Position numbers and translations under genes: made by a program. The notes below the pieces were generated by a model. The model saw nothing but the letters and a program-made list of their open reading frames with translations. It did not search any database and had not been told where the DNA came from. Below are positions 6,580 to 13,890 of a stretch of DNA of 14,925 nucleotides, in pieces (position 1 is the stretch's first letter; every line of letters begins with the position of its first letter). The DNA is taken from positions 1 through 14,925 of the forward strand of contig JBKKBM010000048.1 of the NCBI GenBank assembly GCA_046714215.1, in the 5' to 3' direction. This stretch comes from DATLCI01 sp046714215. Lineage in GTDB: Bacteria > Acidobacteriota > Terriglobia > Terriglobales > Acidobacteriaceae.

Positions 6580-9045
6580 ATGACCTCAAACTCCCCTGCG
6601 CCTTCAACCTCTGAGATCTCCCGCAACCGCATCATGCTGGCCGTCGCGCTGGTCAGTTGCGCCAGCCTGCTGCTGGAATTGGCGCTGACGCGGCTGTTCT
6701 CCGTCGTGCTCTTCTATCACTTCGCATTTTTGGCGATCTCGGTGGCGTTACTCGGCTTGGGCGCGGGCGGCGTCTTCGCGTATGTTCGCCGGGAAAAGCT
6801 CGAATGCTGGACTACCGCCCACTTTGGTTTCGTCTTCAGCCTGGTCAGCGCCGCTTCTATTCTCGTCGCGCTGCAAGTCGTCCTGCGCCTGCCTATCTCG
6901 CTCGATCTCACCTGGTGGAACTTTGGCAAGCTGACGGTGATGTATCTCGTCTGTGCGGTGCCCTTCTTCTTCGCCGGATTGATCTTCTCGCTGGTGTTTG
7001 CGCGCGAGGCTTCCGGCATCGGCAAGATTTACGGGTCAGACCTGCTGGGCGGCGCCGTGGCTTGCATGGCTGTCGTGCCGCTACTGAATTGGATCGGCGG
7101 ACCGAATGCCATTGTTGCATCGGCGGTGCTGATGGCGGCGGCAGGGGCCATCTGGACCAGCGAAAAAAATAAGCGCATCCAGGCCGTGGCCGCGACCCTG
7201 CTGCTGGTGTTGCTGATCGGCGCGAATTACTCAGGAAAACTTATCGACATCGTCTATGCCAAGGGCGTGCGTCGCGACCAGCCGTGGATGCTCTTCGCCC
7301 AATGGAATGCCATCTCGCGCATCGAGGTGGACCAGGTCGGCGGCGCGCGCTACATCGTCATCGATGCTGACGCCTCCACCGCCATCATGAACGTGGACCC
7401 GAAGAAGTGGGAGCAGCCCACTCCGCAGCCGCATGATGGCGTGAATCTTATTCCCCATACTAAAGACCAGGACGAAGCCTACAACTGGAAGAAGGATTTA
7501 ATGGCGGCAGCGCCGTCCATCGCGAATGTGCTCCGCCCACAAGGGAAGTTTGCCATCATTGGGCCGGGCGGCGGCGTCGACGTGCTGCGCGCGGTCGCCA
7601 ACGGCAGCAGAGATGTGACCGGCATCGAGATCAACTCCATCATCGCTGACACCATCATGCGCGGCAATCATGCAGACTATTCCTACAACCTCTATAACCG
7701 TCCCGAAGTGCGGATCATCGTCGGCGATGGCCGGTCGGTGATTCGAAACTCGAAGGAACAATACGATGTCGTGCAAATGACGCTAGTCGACACCTGGGCC
7801 TCGACGGCTGCGGGCGCCTTCGCGCTGAGCGAGAACAATCTCTATACCGTCGAAGCGTTCGCGGAATACTTCCAGCACCTGAAGCCCGATGGGTTCATCG
7901 CCATCACGCGCTGGGAGTTCAAAGAGCCGCGGGAAGCGTTACGGGTGGTGAGTCAGGGGATGGCGTCCTTGAAGGCCTTGGGTGTCGCGAATCCCGCGGA
8001 CCATTTTTTGGTAGTGTCAGACGGCCCGCTTGATCTCGATGGACGTCCCGTGCTGGTGCTCGCTAAGAAATCTCCGCTGACTCCAGAGGAAGTAGAGCAG
8101 GCCGAACGACACCTTGCGGCGAACGAAGATCTCCATCTCATTTACAAACCGGGGTGGCAGACTGGGCAAGGCGAGACCTACGAAGGCCGAGGTACTCCGA
8201 CGGAGCATGCCTTCAAGACTTTGATCGGCCAGAACAATGTCCAATCTACTTCGTATCACTACCCCTACAACATCGCTCCCGTCTACGACAAGAACCCGTT
8301 CTTCTTCTTTACCCTCAAGACCGGACACGTCTTCAAGAACATTCTCGCCGGCACCGGACGCGGTATGGACTGGCGCATCAACCTCGGCGTGACCGTCCTC
8401 TTCATGGTCTTCGCCATCAGCATCGTCGCGGTGATCGCCTTCCTTATCCTGCCGCTCTGGCTGGCTAAACTTCCGACACCTTCGGGCTTTAGCCCGAAGG
8501 TGTCACTGCTTTATTTCGTCGCCGTTGGACTAGGCTTCATCCTGGTTGAGATCGCCCTCATCCAGCGCTTCGTCCTCTTCCTCGGACATCCCACCTACGC
8601 GCTCACCGTCGTCATCTTTCTCATGCTGCTTTCAAGCGGAGTAGGCAGTTTTGCCGCGCGCCGCTGGCTTACCCACCCTGGGCGCGTCTGGCTGCCGCTT
8701 TTACTCATTGCCGCCGGAGTCTGCGCCTACTTATATGTATTGCCGGTAGTGCTTTCGGCGACGATCGGCTCGGCGTTCGCGCTCAAAGTCCTGATCAGCG
8801 GCCTGCTCATCGTTCCCTTGGGATTCGTCATGGGCATGCCTTTCCCCACGGGGCTGCGCGCAATGTCGGAATTGAACGACCAGCGCATCGAGTGGGCCTG
8901 GGCGATGAACGCCGCGGCCAGCGTGCTCGGCTCGGTCAGCGCCATGATCATCGCTATCCACTTTGGCCTGAATGTCACGCTGCTTTGCGGGTCGGCAGCC
9001 TATGTGCTGGCGGCGGGGATGAGTCGCACCTTCCGCAACGCGTGA
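6580..9045 (+). CDS. Polytopic membrane protein with spermidine-synthase-like Rossmann domain
   Basis: 821 residues from the ATG at 6580. An in-frame TTG at 6556 would add 8 residues; neither start has a well-placed Shine-Dalgarno sequence. Numbers here count from 6580. The N-terminal third is a bundle of hydrophobic helices (about 18-215), opening with the L-L-L-E-L-A-L-T-R-L-F motif typical of membrane-bound spermidine-synthase-like proteins. A soluble domain follows (about 230-590), with the nucleotide-binding motif G-P-G-G-G-V-D (328-334), an acidic residue in T-G-I-E-I-N (E350) and D-G-R (383-385), as in SAM or decarboxylated-SAM binding folds. The C-terminal part (about 605-820) returns to membrane helices. 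Where SpeE enzymes carry D-S-x-D-P, this protein reads M-T-L-V-D-T-W, losing the first (catalytic) aspartate, so polyamine synthesis is doubtful. A small-molecule or lipid transferase is possible; the substrate is unknown. A perfect palindrome at 8475-8504 encodes a linker between two C-terminal helices. Confidence 0.85.
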   Translation: MTSNSPAPSTSEISRNRIMLAVALVSCASLLLELALTRLFSVVLFYHFAFLAISVALLGLGAGGVFAYVRREKLECWTTAHFGFVFSLVSAASILVALQVVLRLPISLDLTWWNFGKLTVMYLVCAVPFFFAGLIFSLVFAREASGIGKIYGSDLLGGAVACMAVVPLLNWIGGPNAIVASAVLMAAAGAIWTSEKNKRIQAVAATLLLVLLIGANYSGKLIDIVYAKGVRRDQPWMLFAQWNAISRIEVDQVGGARYIVIDADASTAIMNVDPKKWEQPTPQPHDGVNLIPHTKDQDEAYNWKKDLMAAAPSIANVLRPQGKFAIIGPGGGVDVLRAVANGSRDVTGIEINSIIADTIMRGNHADYSYNLYNRPEVRIIVGDGRSVIRNSKEQYDVVQMTLVDTWASTAAGAFALSENNLYTVEAFAEYFQHLKPDGFIAITRWEFKEPREALRVVSQGMASLKALGVANPADHFLVVSDGPLDLDGRPVLVLAKKSPLTPEEVEQAERHLAANEDLHLIYKPGWQTGQGETYEGRGTPTEHAFKTLIGQNNVQSTSYHYPYNIAPVYDKNPFFFFTLKTGHVFKNILAGTGRGMDWRINLGVTVLFMVFAISIVAVIAFLILPLWLAKLPTPSGFSPKVSLLYFVAVGLGFILVEIALIQRFVLFLGHPTYALTVVIFLMLLSSGVGSFAARRWLTHPGRVWLPLLLIAAGVCAYLYVLPVVLSATIGSAFALKVLISGLLIVPLGFVMGMPFPTGLRAMSELNDQRIEWAWAMNAAASVLGSVSAMIIAIHFGLNVTLLCGSAAYVLAAGMSRTFRNA
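8475..8504. repeat. Perfect 14-bp inverted repeat embedded in the membrane-protein gene
   Basis: The left arm GACACCTTCGGGCT (8475-8488) and its exact reverse complement AGCCCGAAGGTGTC (8491-8504) are separated by TT. The element lies within coding sequence and is read in frame as T-P-S-G-F-S-P-K-V-S, a hydrophilic linker between two predicted transmembrane helices. Its AGCCCGAAGG core also forms the stem of the terminator at 12442-12474. No T-run follows, so it is not a conventional intrinsic terminator. It looks like a dispersed REP-like palindrome captured in frame; copy number elsewhere cannot be judged from this window. Confidence 0.8.
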
Positions 9046-9054
9046 CCCATCTGC

Positions 9055-9060
9055 TATGAT
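9055..9060 (+). promoter_or_regulatory. Candidate -10 box (TATGAT) upstream of the MCE gene
   Basis: TATGAT (5 of 6 matches to consensus) lies in the 63-base gap between the membrane-protein gene and the MCE gene. It would give a leader of about 42 bases carrying the GGGGG ribosome binding site at 9100-9104. No convincing -35 element was found, so the call is weak. Confidence 0.3.
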
Positions 9061-9108
9061 GCGGCGCTATCTTTCATTGCAGTTTCCCTTGCGGGTTACG
9101 GGGGCAGA

Positions 9109-10185
9109 GTGCCGAGTCAGCAGGAACTTCGCTGGTCACAACTAAGGGTCGGGATCACGGTCATCGTCGCCAGCCTGGTGCTGGCCGTCCTCATCTTTCT
9201 GATGAGCGGCACCGCCGGCATCTTCACCAAGAAGCTCACCTTAAGGGCCTATTTCCAGAGCGGCAACGGACTCCGCATTGGTGCGCCCGTCACGCTGCAG
9301 GGCGTGACCATCGGCAACGTGAAAGAGATCCGCATCGTCCCGGAGCGCAAGGCTAACCCGGTCGAAGTGGTGATGAAGATCGCGGAGAGCCCAGCCACGG
9401 CAGCCATCAAGAAAGATTCCATTGCCAGCCTGACTTCCGCCGGTGTGCTGGGTGACCTTTTCGTCGACATCGACAGCAAGGCGGCCACGGCCGGGAATGC
9501 CCAGGACGGCGATGAACTCAAGACCGAAGAAGCTACCTCCATCGAGAATGTGGTGAAGGCCGGCCAGGGCACGCTGCAGAACATGGACGTGTTGGTCAAG
9601 CGCATGGACCGCATCCTGGTCACGGTGGAGCAGGGCGAAGGCTCCGTGGGTAAGTTCATCAAGGATCCTGCGCTCTTCAACAAAGCCAGCGCGCTGATCT
9701 CCCAGATGCAGGCCATCGTCGACGACGTCAGCAAAGGCAAGGGCAGCATCGGCAAGCTGCTGAGCGACGACGAACTCTACCGCAAGATCAACTCCTCCGT
9801 GGACAAGCTCAACAAGATTGTGGACGAGCTGAACGCGGGCAAGGGGACTGCGGGCAAGTTCCTGAAGGACGAGCAGCTCTATAAGAACGCCAATGAGACC
9901 ATCGCCAAAGCCAACAAGTTGATGGATGACGTCAATGCCGGCCGCGGCACGCTGGGTAAGCTCGCTAAAGACGAAGAGTTTGCCAAGAAGATCGATACCA
10001 TCACCACGAACCTGGCCAGTATGAGCACGCGTCTGGAGTCCGGCGAGGGCAGCGTAGGCAAGCTAATGCGTGATCCCTCGCTCTACAACAACGCTGATCA
10101 GATGCTGGTAGAGACCCGCAACCTGGTGAAAGCGATCCGCGAAAACCCCAAAAAATACCTGACTATCCATTTCAAATTGTTCTAG
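9109..10185 (+). CDS. MCE/MlaD-family lipid-transfer protein with five 34-residue C-terminal repeats
   Basis: 358 residues from a GTG start with a purine-rich GGGGG site 4 bases upstream. A short cytoplasmic N-terminus precedes one transmembrane helix (about 14-34), then an MCE/MlaD domain (about 41-122) containing F-Q-S-G-N-G-L-R-I-G-A-P-V and L-Q-G-V-T-I-G-N-V, the usual family signature. Residues 176-345 are five tandem units of exactly 34 residues, each opening G-x-G-[ST]-x-G-K-[FL] and then D-x-x-[LF] three residues later. The protein ends N-P-K-K-Y-L plus seven residues. MCE proteins form hexameric rings that move phospholipids or other hydrophobic substrates between inner and outer membranes; by analogy this one would be anchored in the inner membrane and project into the periplasm. 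The usual MlaE permease and MlaF ATPase genes are not adjacent, so it either acts with components encoded elsewhere or stands alone. Confidence 0.92.
   Translation: MPSQQELRWSQLRVGITVIVASLVLAVLIFLMSGTAGIFTKKLTLRAYFQSGNGLRIGAPVTLQGVTIGNVKEIRIVPERKANPVEVVMKIAESPATAAIKKDSIASLTSAGVLGDLFVDIDSKAATAGNAQDGDELKTEEATSIENVVKAGQGTLQNMDVLVKRMDRILVTVEQGEGSVGKFIKDPALFNKASALISQMQAIVDDVSKGKGSIGKLLSDDELYRKINSSVDKLNKIVDELNAGKGTAGKFLKDEQLYKNANETIAKANKLMDDVNAGRGTLGKLAKDEEFAKKIDTITTNLASMSTRLESGEGSVGKLMRDPSLYNNADQMLVETRNLVKAIRENPKKYLTIHFKLF
9634..10143 (+). repeat. Coding tandem repeat: five 102-base units (34 residues each) in the MCE gene
   Basis: Units begin at residues 176, 210, 244, 278 and 312, with no length variation. 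Shared positions are the glycine-rich opening (G-x-G-[ST]-x-G-K), D at position 11, and a following helical stretch rich in hydrophobic, Asn and Lys residues ending near the next glycine. Unit 4 is the most divergent, with A in place of Y/F after D-E-E-F. The repeats are conserved in protein more than in DNA, so they are not a recent slippage product. Confidence 0.85.
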
Positions 10186-10364
10186 TCGGCTGCTCTTGGA
10201 AGAAGCGGAAGTCGGATGTGGCGGTGGTGCCGGAGCCGTTCGTCGACCGTCGCGGCCGCTGACCGACCTAAGCCCGTTCATCCCAGCCCGCTAGCCGCAA
10301 AACCGCTGCCGGGAGTACACTTTTCAGTTCCGCGATTTCGCCCGAACCAACTCGTACCAGAATG

Positions 10365-10369
10365 AGGAG
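10365..10369 (+). promoter_or_regulatory. Ribosome binding site that decides the M13 peptidase start
   Basis: AGGAG lies 4 bases before the ATG at 10374. An in-frame ATG at 10362 overlaps the region just upstream of this site and has no ribosome binding site of its own, so the downstream ATG is preferred. That choice also gives a compact signal peptide with two N-terminal arginines. Confidence 0.65.
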
Positions 10370-10373
10370 ATTT

Positions 10374-12425
10374 ATGCGTCGTTTTCTAGTGATTCTGTCT
10401 CTCGTTGGCTGCCTGATGGGTGTGACGTTCGCCCAGAAAGCGCCCGCCAAAAAGAAGATCGCCGGCTTTGATGCCAGCGCCATGGACACCGCCGTGAATC
10501 CCTGCACGGATTTTTACCAGTACGCTTGCGGTTCATGGATCAAGAACAATCCTATCCCCGGGGACCGCTCGCGCTGGGGGCGCTTCGACGAACTCGGTGA
10601 GCGCAACCGCGAAGTCCTGCATGACATCCTGGAAGAGGCCAAGGCGGCCAAGAAGCGCACGCCGCTGGCCCAGAAGTATGGCGACTATTACGGCGCCTGC
10701 ATGGATGAGAAAGCCGCCGACGCGAAAGGTTGGCAGCCCATCAAGCCGGAACTCGATCGCATCGCCGCGGTCAAGGACAAAGTCGGCCTCATGCGACAAC
10801 TGGCGCACATGCACCGCATCGGCATTGGCGGATTGATCGGCTTCGGCGTAGGTGTGGACCTGCACGACTCCAACAAAACGATGGTCAATGCTTCGCAGGC
10901 CGGCATCGGACTGCCCGACCGCGACGACTACCTGAAAGAAGACGCGAAGTCGAAAGAGAAGCGCGCCAAGTACGTGGAACACATGACCAAGATGTTCGGC
11001 TTGCTGGGCGTTGTGCCCACGCAGGCAGCCTCCGATGCCCAGAAGGTGATGGCGATCGAGACGCAGATGGCCAATGCCTACATCGACCGCGTGACCCTGC
11101 GCGATCCCAAGACCCGCGACAACAAGATGACCAAACAGCAGTTCATGGATATGGTGTCGAACTTCGCTCTGCCGGAGTATGTGAAGGCCACCGGCATCGG
11201 CGACTTCATCGAGATGAACGTCAACACGGTGAAATACTTCAAGGAGATGAACGCCAAGATCGACAGCATCCCGCTGGAGGACTTGAAAACCTATCTGCGC
11301 TGGAAGGTCGTGGCCAACACCGCTCCGCTACTCTCCAAACCCTTTGCCGATGAGAGTTTCGCCTTCAACAGCCAATACCTGCAAGGGCAGAAAGAGCAGC
11401 AAGTACGCTGGAAGCGCTGCGTCGCCCGCACCGATGGCGATCTCGGCCAGGCCTTAGGGCAGGAGTACGTCCGCCAGACGTTTGGTGCGGATGGCAAAGC
11501 CCGCATGATGAAGCTGGTCACCGCCCTAGAACGCGCGTTGGAAGTAGACATCAAAGGCTTGGACTGGATGACGGAAGAGACCAAGGTGCGCGCGAAAGAG
11601 AAGCTCAGCACTTTTACCAAGGAGATCGGCTATCCCGACAAGTGGAAGGATTACAGCAGCGTGAAGATCGTACCCGACAATGCGGCGGCCAACGCTTTCG
11701 CCACCAATGAATTCGAGTACAACCGCGGGCTCGCCCGCCTGGGCAAGCCGGTAGACAAGAAGGAATGGAACTTCTTTACGCCGCCCACCGTGAACGCTTC
11801 GTACAATGCTTCGCGCAACCAGATCACCTTCCCGGCCGGCATCTTGCAGCCACCGTTCTTCGACCGTGACGCGGATGACGCCGTCAACTTCGGCGCTATC
11901 GGCGGCGTGATCGGCCATGAGATCTCCCATGGCTTCGATGACCAGGGCCGCAAGTTCGATAAGGACGGCGCCTTCAAAGACTGGTGGACCGAAGCCGATG
12001 GCAAGGAGTACGAGAAGCGGGCATCCTGCATCGCCGACCAGTACGCCGAGTACGTTTCGGTGAAGGACCCGGTCAACGGCGACGTGAAGCACAACGGGCG
12101 CCTGACTCTGGGCGAAAACACCGCGGACAATGGCGGCCTGCGCATCGCGTATATCGCGCTGATGTCTACGTTGGCCGACGAAGCCGCCCGCACCAAGAAG
12201 ATCGACAACCTCACGCCCGATCAGCGCTTCTTCGTGGCTTGGGGACAGGTCTGGTGCCAGAACATCACCGACCAGAATGCCCGCGAGCGCGCCAAGACGG
12301 ATACTCACTCACTCGGTCAATACCGCACGAACGGCGTCGTCGGGAACATGCCGGAGTTCCAGAAGGCGTTCAGCTGCAAAGCTGGCGACCCCATGGTCCG
12401 GGCCAACGCCTGCCGCGTCTGGTAG
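10374..12425 (+). CDS. Secreted M13-family (neprilysin/PepO-like) zinc metallopeptidase
   Basis: 683 residues. An N-terminal signal peptide (M-R-R-F, then a hydrophobic stretch ending near V-T-F-A, about residue 20) directs export. The mature N-terminus has the M13 opening M-D-x-x-V-N-P-C-x-D-F-Y-x-Y-A-C-G-x-W. The zinc site is H-E-I-S-H (H515, E516, H519), with the third ligand E581 in E-N-T-A-D-N-G-G and the supporting aspartate D585. The substrate-binding region reads V-N-A-S-Y followed by R-N-Q-I-T-F-P-A-G-I-L-Q-P-P-F-F, and the C-terminus is C-R-V-W, as in neprilysin-type enzymes. Length and motifs match the family, so it should be an active endopeptidase of oligopeptides in the periplasm or outside the cell. 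Neighbours give no hint of a specific substrate. The 188-base upstream gap suggests its own promoter, though I could not place one convincingly. A strong terminator follows 16 bases after the stop. Confidence 0.95.
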   Translation: MRRFLVILSLVGCLMGVTFAQKAPAKKKIAGFDASAMDTAVNPCTDFYQYACGSWIKNNPIPGDRSRWGRFDELGERNREVLHDILEEAKAAKKRTPLAQKYGDYYGACMDEKAADAKGWQPIKPELDRIAAVKDKVGLMRQLAHMHRIGIGGLIGFGVGVDLHDSNKTMVNASQAGIGLPDRDDYLKEDAKSKEKRAKYVEHMTKMFGLLGVVPTQAASDAQKVMAIETQMANAYIDRVTLRDPKTRDNKMTKQQFMDMVSNFALPEYVKATGIGDFIEMNVNTVKYFKEMNAKIDSIPLEDLKTYLRWKVVANTAPLLSKPFADESFAFNSQYLQGQKEQQVRWKRCVARTDGDLGQALGQEYVRQTFGADGKARMMKLVTALERALEVDIKGLDWMTEETKVRAKEKLSTFTKEIGYPDKWKDYSSVKIVPDNAAANAFATNEFEYNRGLARLGKPVDKKEWNFFTPPTVNASYNASRNQITFPAGILQPPFFDRDADDAVNFGAIGGVIGHEISHGFDDQGRKFDKDGAFKDWWTEADGKEYEKRASCIADQYAEYVSVKDPVNGDVKHNGRLTLGENTADNGGLRIAYIALMSTLADEAARTKKIDNLTPDQRFFVAWGQVWCQNITDQNARERAKTDTHSLGQYRTNGVVGNMPEFQKAFSCKAGDPMVRANACRVW

Positions 12426-12441
12426 GTTTGGCTAGAAATGA

Positions 12442-12474
12442 AGCCCGAAGGCGAAAGCCTTCGGGCTATTTTTT
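12442..12474 (+). terminator. Intrinsic terminator of the M13 peptidase gene
   Basis: Perfect 11-bp arms (12442-12452 AGCCCGAAGGC and 12457-12467 GCCTTCGGGCT) close a GAAA tetraloop and are followed by A and six Ts (12469-12474). This is a textbook Rho-independent terminator. Its stem shares ten bases, AGCCCGAAGG, with the palindrome inside the membrane-protein gene at 8475-8504. Confidence 0.92.
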
Positions 12475-12492
12475 CGTGTGCTTCTTGCTCAG

Positions 12493-12520
12493 TTTTTAAA
12501 AAACCGGCGTTGGCACAACG
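12493..12520 (-). terminator. Possible terminator of lipA (minus strand)
   Basis: On the minus strand, a short hairpin (CGTTG and CAACG arms around a 3-base loop, 12508-12520) is followed after CCGG by six Ts (12498-12503). The stem is only 5 bp and the T-run is offset, so the call is tentative. It lies 45 bases past the lipA stop, beyond the two palindromes at 12528-12560. Confidence 0.4.
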
Positions 12521-12527
12521 TCAGCTC

Positions 12528-12560
12528 CCGTCGTGTAGCGACGGCTGAAGGGCTTCAGCC
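12528..12560. repeat. Compound palindromic element (two adjoining hairpins) between convergent genes
   Basis: The first hairpin has arms CCGTCG (12528-12533) and CGACGG (12539-12544). The second has arms GGCTGAAG (12543-12550) and CTTCAGCC (12553-12560) with a 2-base GG gap, and shares two bases with the first. The element lies 4 bases beyond the lipA stop codon on the minus strand. It may stabilise the lipA mRNA 3' end or be a dispersed REP-like repeat. No T-run follows directly. Confidence 0.65.
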
Positions 12561-12564
12561 ATTC

Positions 12565-13473
12565 TTACCGCAGCCCCGTGGAGGCTGCCTGTTCATGCGC
12601 GTGATAGCTCGACCTGACCAGCGGCCCGGACTCCACGTGCTTGAATCCGAAGCGCAGCGCCTGCTCTTTGAGGAAGGCAAACTCTTCCGGCGCGTAATAC
12701 CGCGTCATCGGCAGGTGGTCTTTCGAAGGCCGCAGGTACTGCCCGATGGTCAGAATATCCACTTTGCGCTCGCCTAGGTCGCGGAAGACGTCGATCAATT
12801 CTTCCGTCGTCTCCCCGATGCCGACCATCACGCCGGTCTTTGACACCATGCCCGGAGCAAACTTCTTCACATTGGTAAGAAGATTCAGGGTGCGCTCATA
12901 GCGCGCCCCCGAACGCACGGCGCGATACAAGCGCGGTACCGTCTCCGTATTGTGGTTCAGCACTTCCGGGCGAGCATCCAGCACTATTCTGAGCGCATCT
13001 TCGCGGCCTTGGAAGTCAGGAATGAGGACTTCCACCTGACAATCCGGGCGCGCCTTTTTAATCTCGCGGATGGTGGCGGCAAAGATCTCCGCCGCCCCGA
13101 TATTGTCGTCGTCGCGGTTCACGCTGGTGACCACGGCGTGTTGCAGCTTCAATGTCGCCACCGCTTCGGCCACTCGACGCGGTTCATCGCGGTCCAGCGG
13201 CAGCGGACGCCCCTTGGGTACGGCGCAGAATCCACAGCGCCGCGTGCATAAGTTCCCCAGCAGCATGAACGTTGCCGTGCCCTGGTTCCAACATTCGCCG
13301 ATGTTGGGGCACTGGGCGGACTCGCACACCGTGTGGAGGTCGAGCGTCCGAGCCAACTTCTTCAAGTCGTGATAATTGTCGCCCATGGGCGCGCGTGCTT
13401 TCAGCCACTCCGGCTTGCGTACCGGGCGCTGGGGCGAAAGGTCGATCTGAATGAGTTGAGGACTCGCGGCCAT
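12565..13473 (-). CDS. lipA: Lipoyl synthase
   Basis: 302 residues. This radical-SAM enzyme inserts two sulfur atoms into protein-bound octanoyl groups to make the lipoyl cofactor of 2-oxoacid dehydrogenases and the glycine cleavage system. Both iron-sulfur clusters are recognisable: the auxiliary cluster C-x4-C-x5-C (C50, C55, C61, in C-P-N-x-G-E-C-W) and the radical-SAM cluster C-x3-C-x2-C (C76, C80, C83). The C-terminal R-S-S-Y-H (287-291), whose serine ligates the auxiliary cluster, is present. Length is normal. The ATG at 13473 lacks a clear Shine-Dalgarno sequence; a TAGAAT box lies 13 bases upstream. No lipB is in view. It lies 60 bases downstream of the cytochrome gene on the same strand, so read-through from that gene is possible. 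Confidence 0.97.
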   Translation of the reverse strand: MAASPQLIQIDLSPQRPVRKPEWLKARAPMGDNYHDLKKLARTLDLHTVCESAQCPNIGECWNQGTATFMLLGNLCTRRCGFCAVPKGRPLPLDRDEPRRVAEAVATLKLQHAVVTSVNRDDDNIGAAEIFAATIREIKKARPDCQVEVLIPDFQGREDALRIVLDARPEVLNHNTETVPRLYRAVRSGARYERTLNLLTNVKKFAPGMVSKTGVMVGIGETTEELIDVFRDLGERKVDILTIGQYLRPSKDHLPMTRYYAPEEFAFLKEQALRFGFKHVESGPLVRSSYHAHEQAASTGLR

Positions 13474-13486
13474 AAGAACCGTATTT

Positions 13487-13492
13487 ATTCTA
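13487..13492 (-). promoter_or_regulatory. Candidate -10 box (TAGAAT) for lipA
   Basis: On the minus strand TAGAAT (5 of 6 matches) ends 13 bases before the lipA ATG, which would give a leader of only about 6-7 bases. The nearest -35-like hexamer (TTGGCC) is 19 bases away, longer than ideal. Confidence 0.35.
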
Positions 13493-13533
13493 CGTGATGG
13501 GATGAAACCCAGGCCAATCCGGATACTTCGGGA

Positions 13534-13890
13534 CTAAAGACTGTGCAGGTACGCGATGACGTCCGCGATCTGCTGGTCGGTATACGTCTCCGCGTAACCG
13601 GGCATGGTGCGGCGACCCTTGCGGATCACTTCTTCCACGCGCTCGTCAGTCGCCGGGGCGCCGCTGTTGAGGAATTTCTTGGCGAACATGCCTTTAAGCC
13701 CGGGACCATTCAGGGGCTCAGTAGAATCTGCGCGGTGGCAGACTGCGCACGATGCCTGGTAGAGCCGCTGTCCGCGGAGCTGGCTCGGTGTGAGCGGCGG
13801 CTTCTCCGGCTCTTTTTCTCCGCACCCGATGGTCAGTGCCAGGAAGGGCAACAGGCAAAGCCACCACCGCGTTTGGAAGTGCTTCTGCAA
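13534..13890 (-). CDS. Monohaem c-type cytochrome, predicted lipoprotein
   Basis: 118 residues from a TTG start at 13890. The frame stays open upstream to 14130, but that extension is antisense to the DUF488 gene and not protein-like. From the TTG the protein begins with a signal peptide (basic start, hydrophobic L-C-L-L-P-F-L-A-L) and a lipobox-like T-I-G-C, giving a lipidated C23. The haem c motif is C-A-V-C-H (C48, C51, H52), and M96 in R-R-T-M-P-G-Y is the probable sixth iron ligand. The fold fits a class I cytochrome c (G-x-x-L-Y at the start, D-Q-Q-I-A-D-V-I-A-Y-L at the end). It should carry electrons at the periplasmic face of a membrane; its partner oxidase or dehydrogenase is not in the window. 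A perfect TATAAT lies 6 bases before the start codon, suggesting a leaderless transcript. Confidence 0.88.
   Translation of the reverse strand: MQKHFQTRWWLCLLPFLALTIGCGEKEPEKPPLTPSQLRGQRLYQASCAVCHRADSTEPLNGPGLKGMFAKKFLNSGAPATDERVEEVIRKGRRTMPGYAETYTDQQIADVIAYLHSL

Noticed and set aside
10098..10262. An open frame overlapping the MCE 3' end that reads through I-V-L-V-G-C-S-W-K-K, resembling a lipoprotein lipobox, and ends in a TGA at 10260.
   Set aside because: No ATG, GTG or TTG start precedes the lipobox-like residues and the upstream part is merely the MCE gene in another frame. Most likely chance, though a decayed lipoprotein remnant cannot be excluded.
10186..10373. Possible small RNA or tRNA in the 188-base gap before the peptidase gene.
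   Set aside because: No cloverleaf, T-loop motif, strong hairpin or T-run terminator was seen. TACACT at 10315-10320 is only a weak -10 candidate without a -35 partner.
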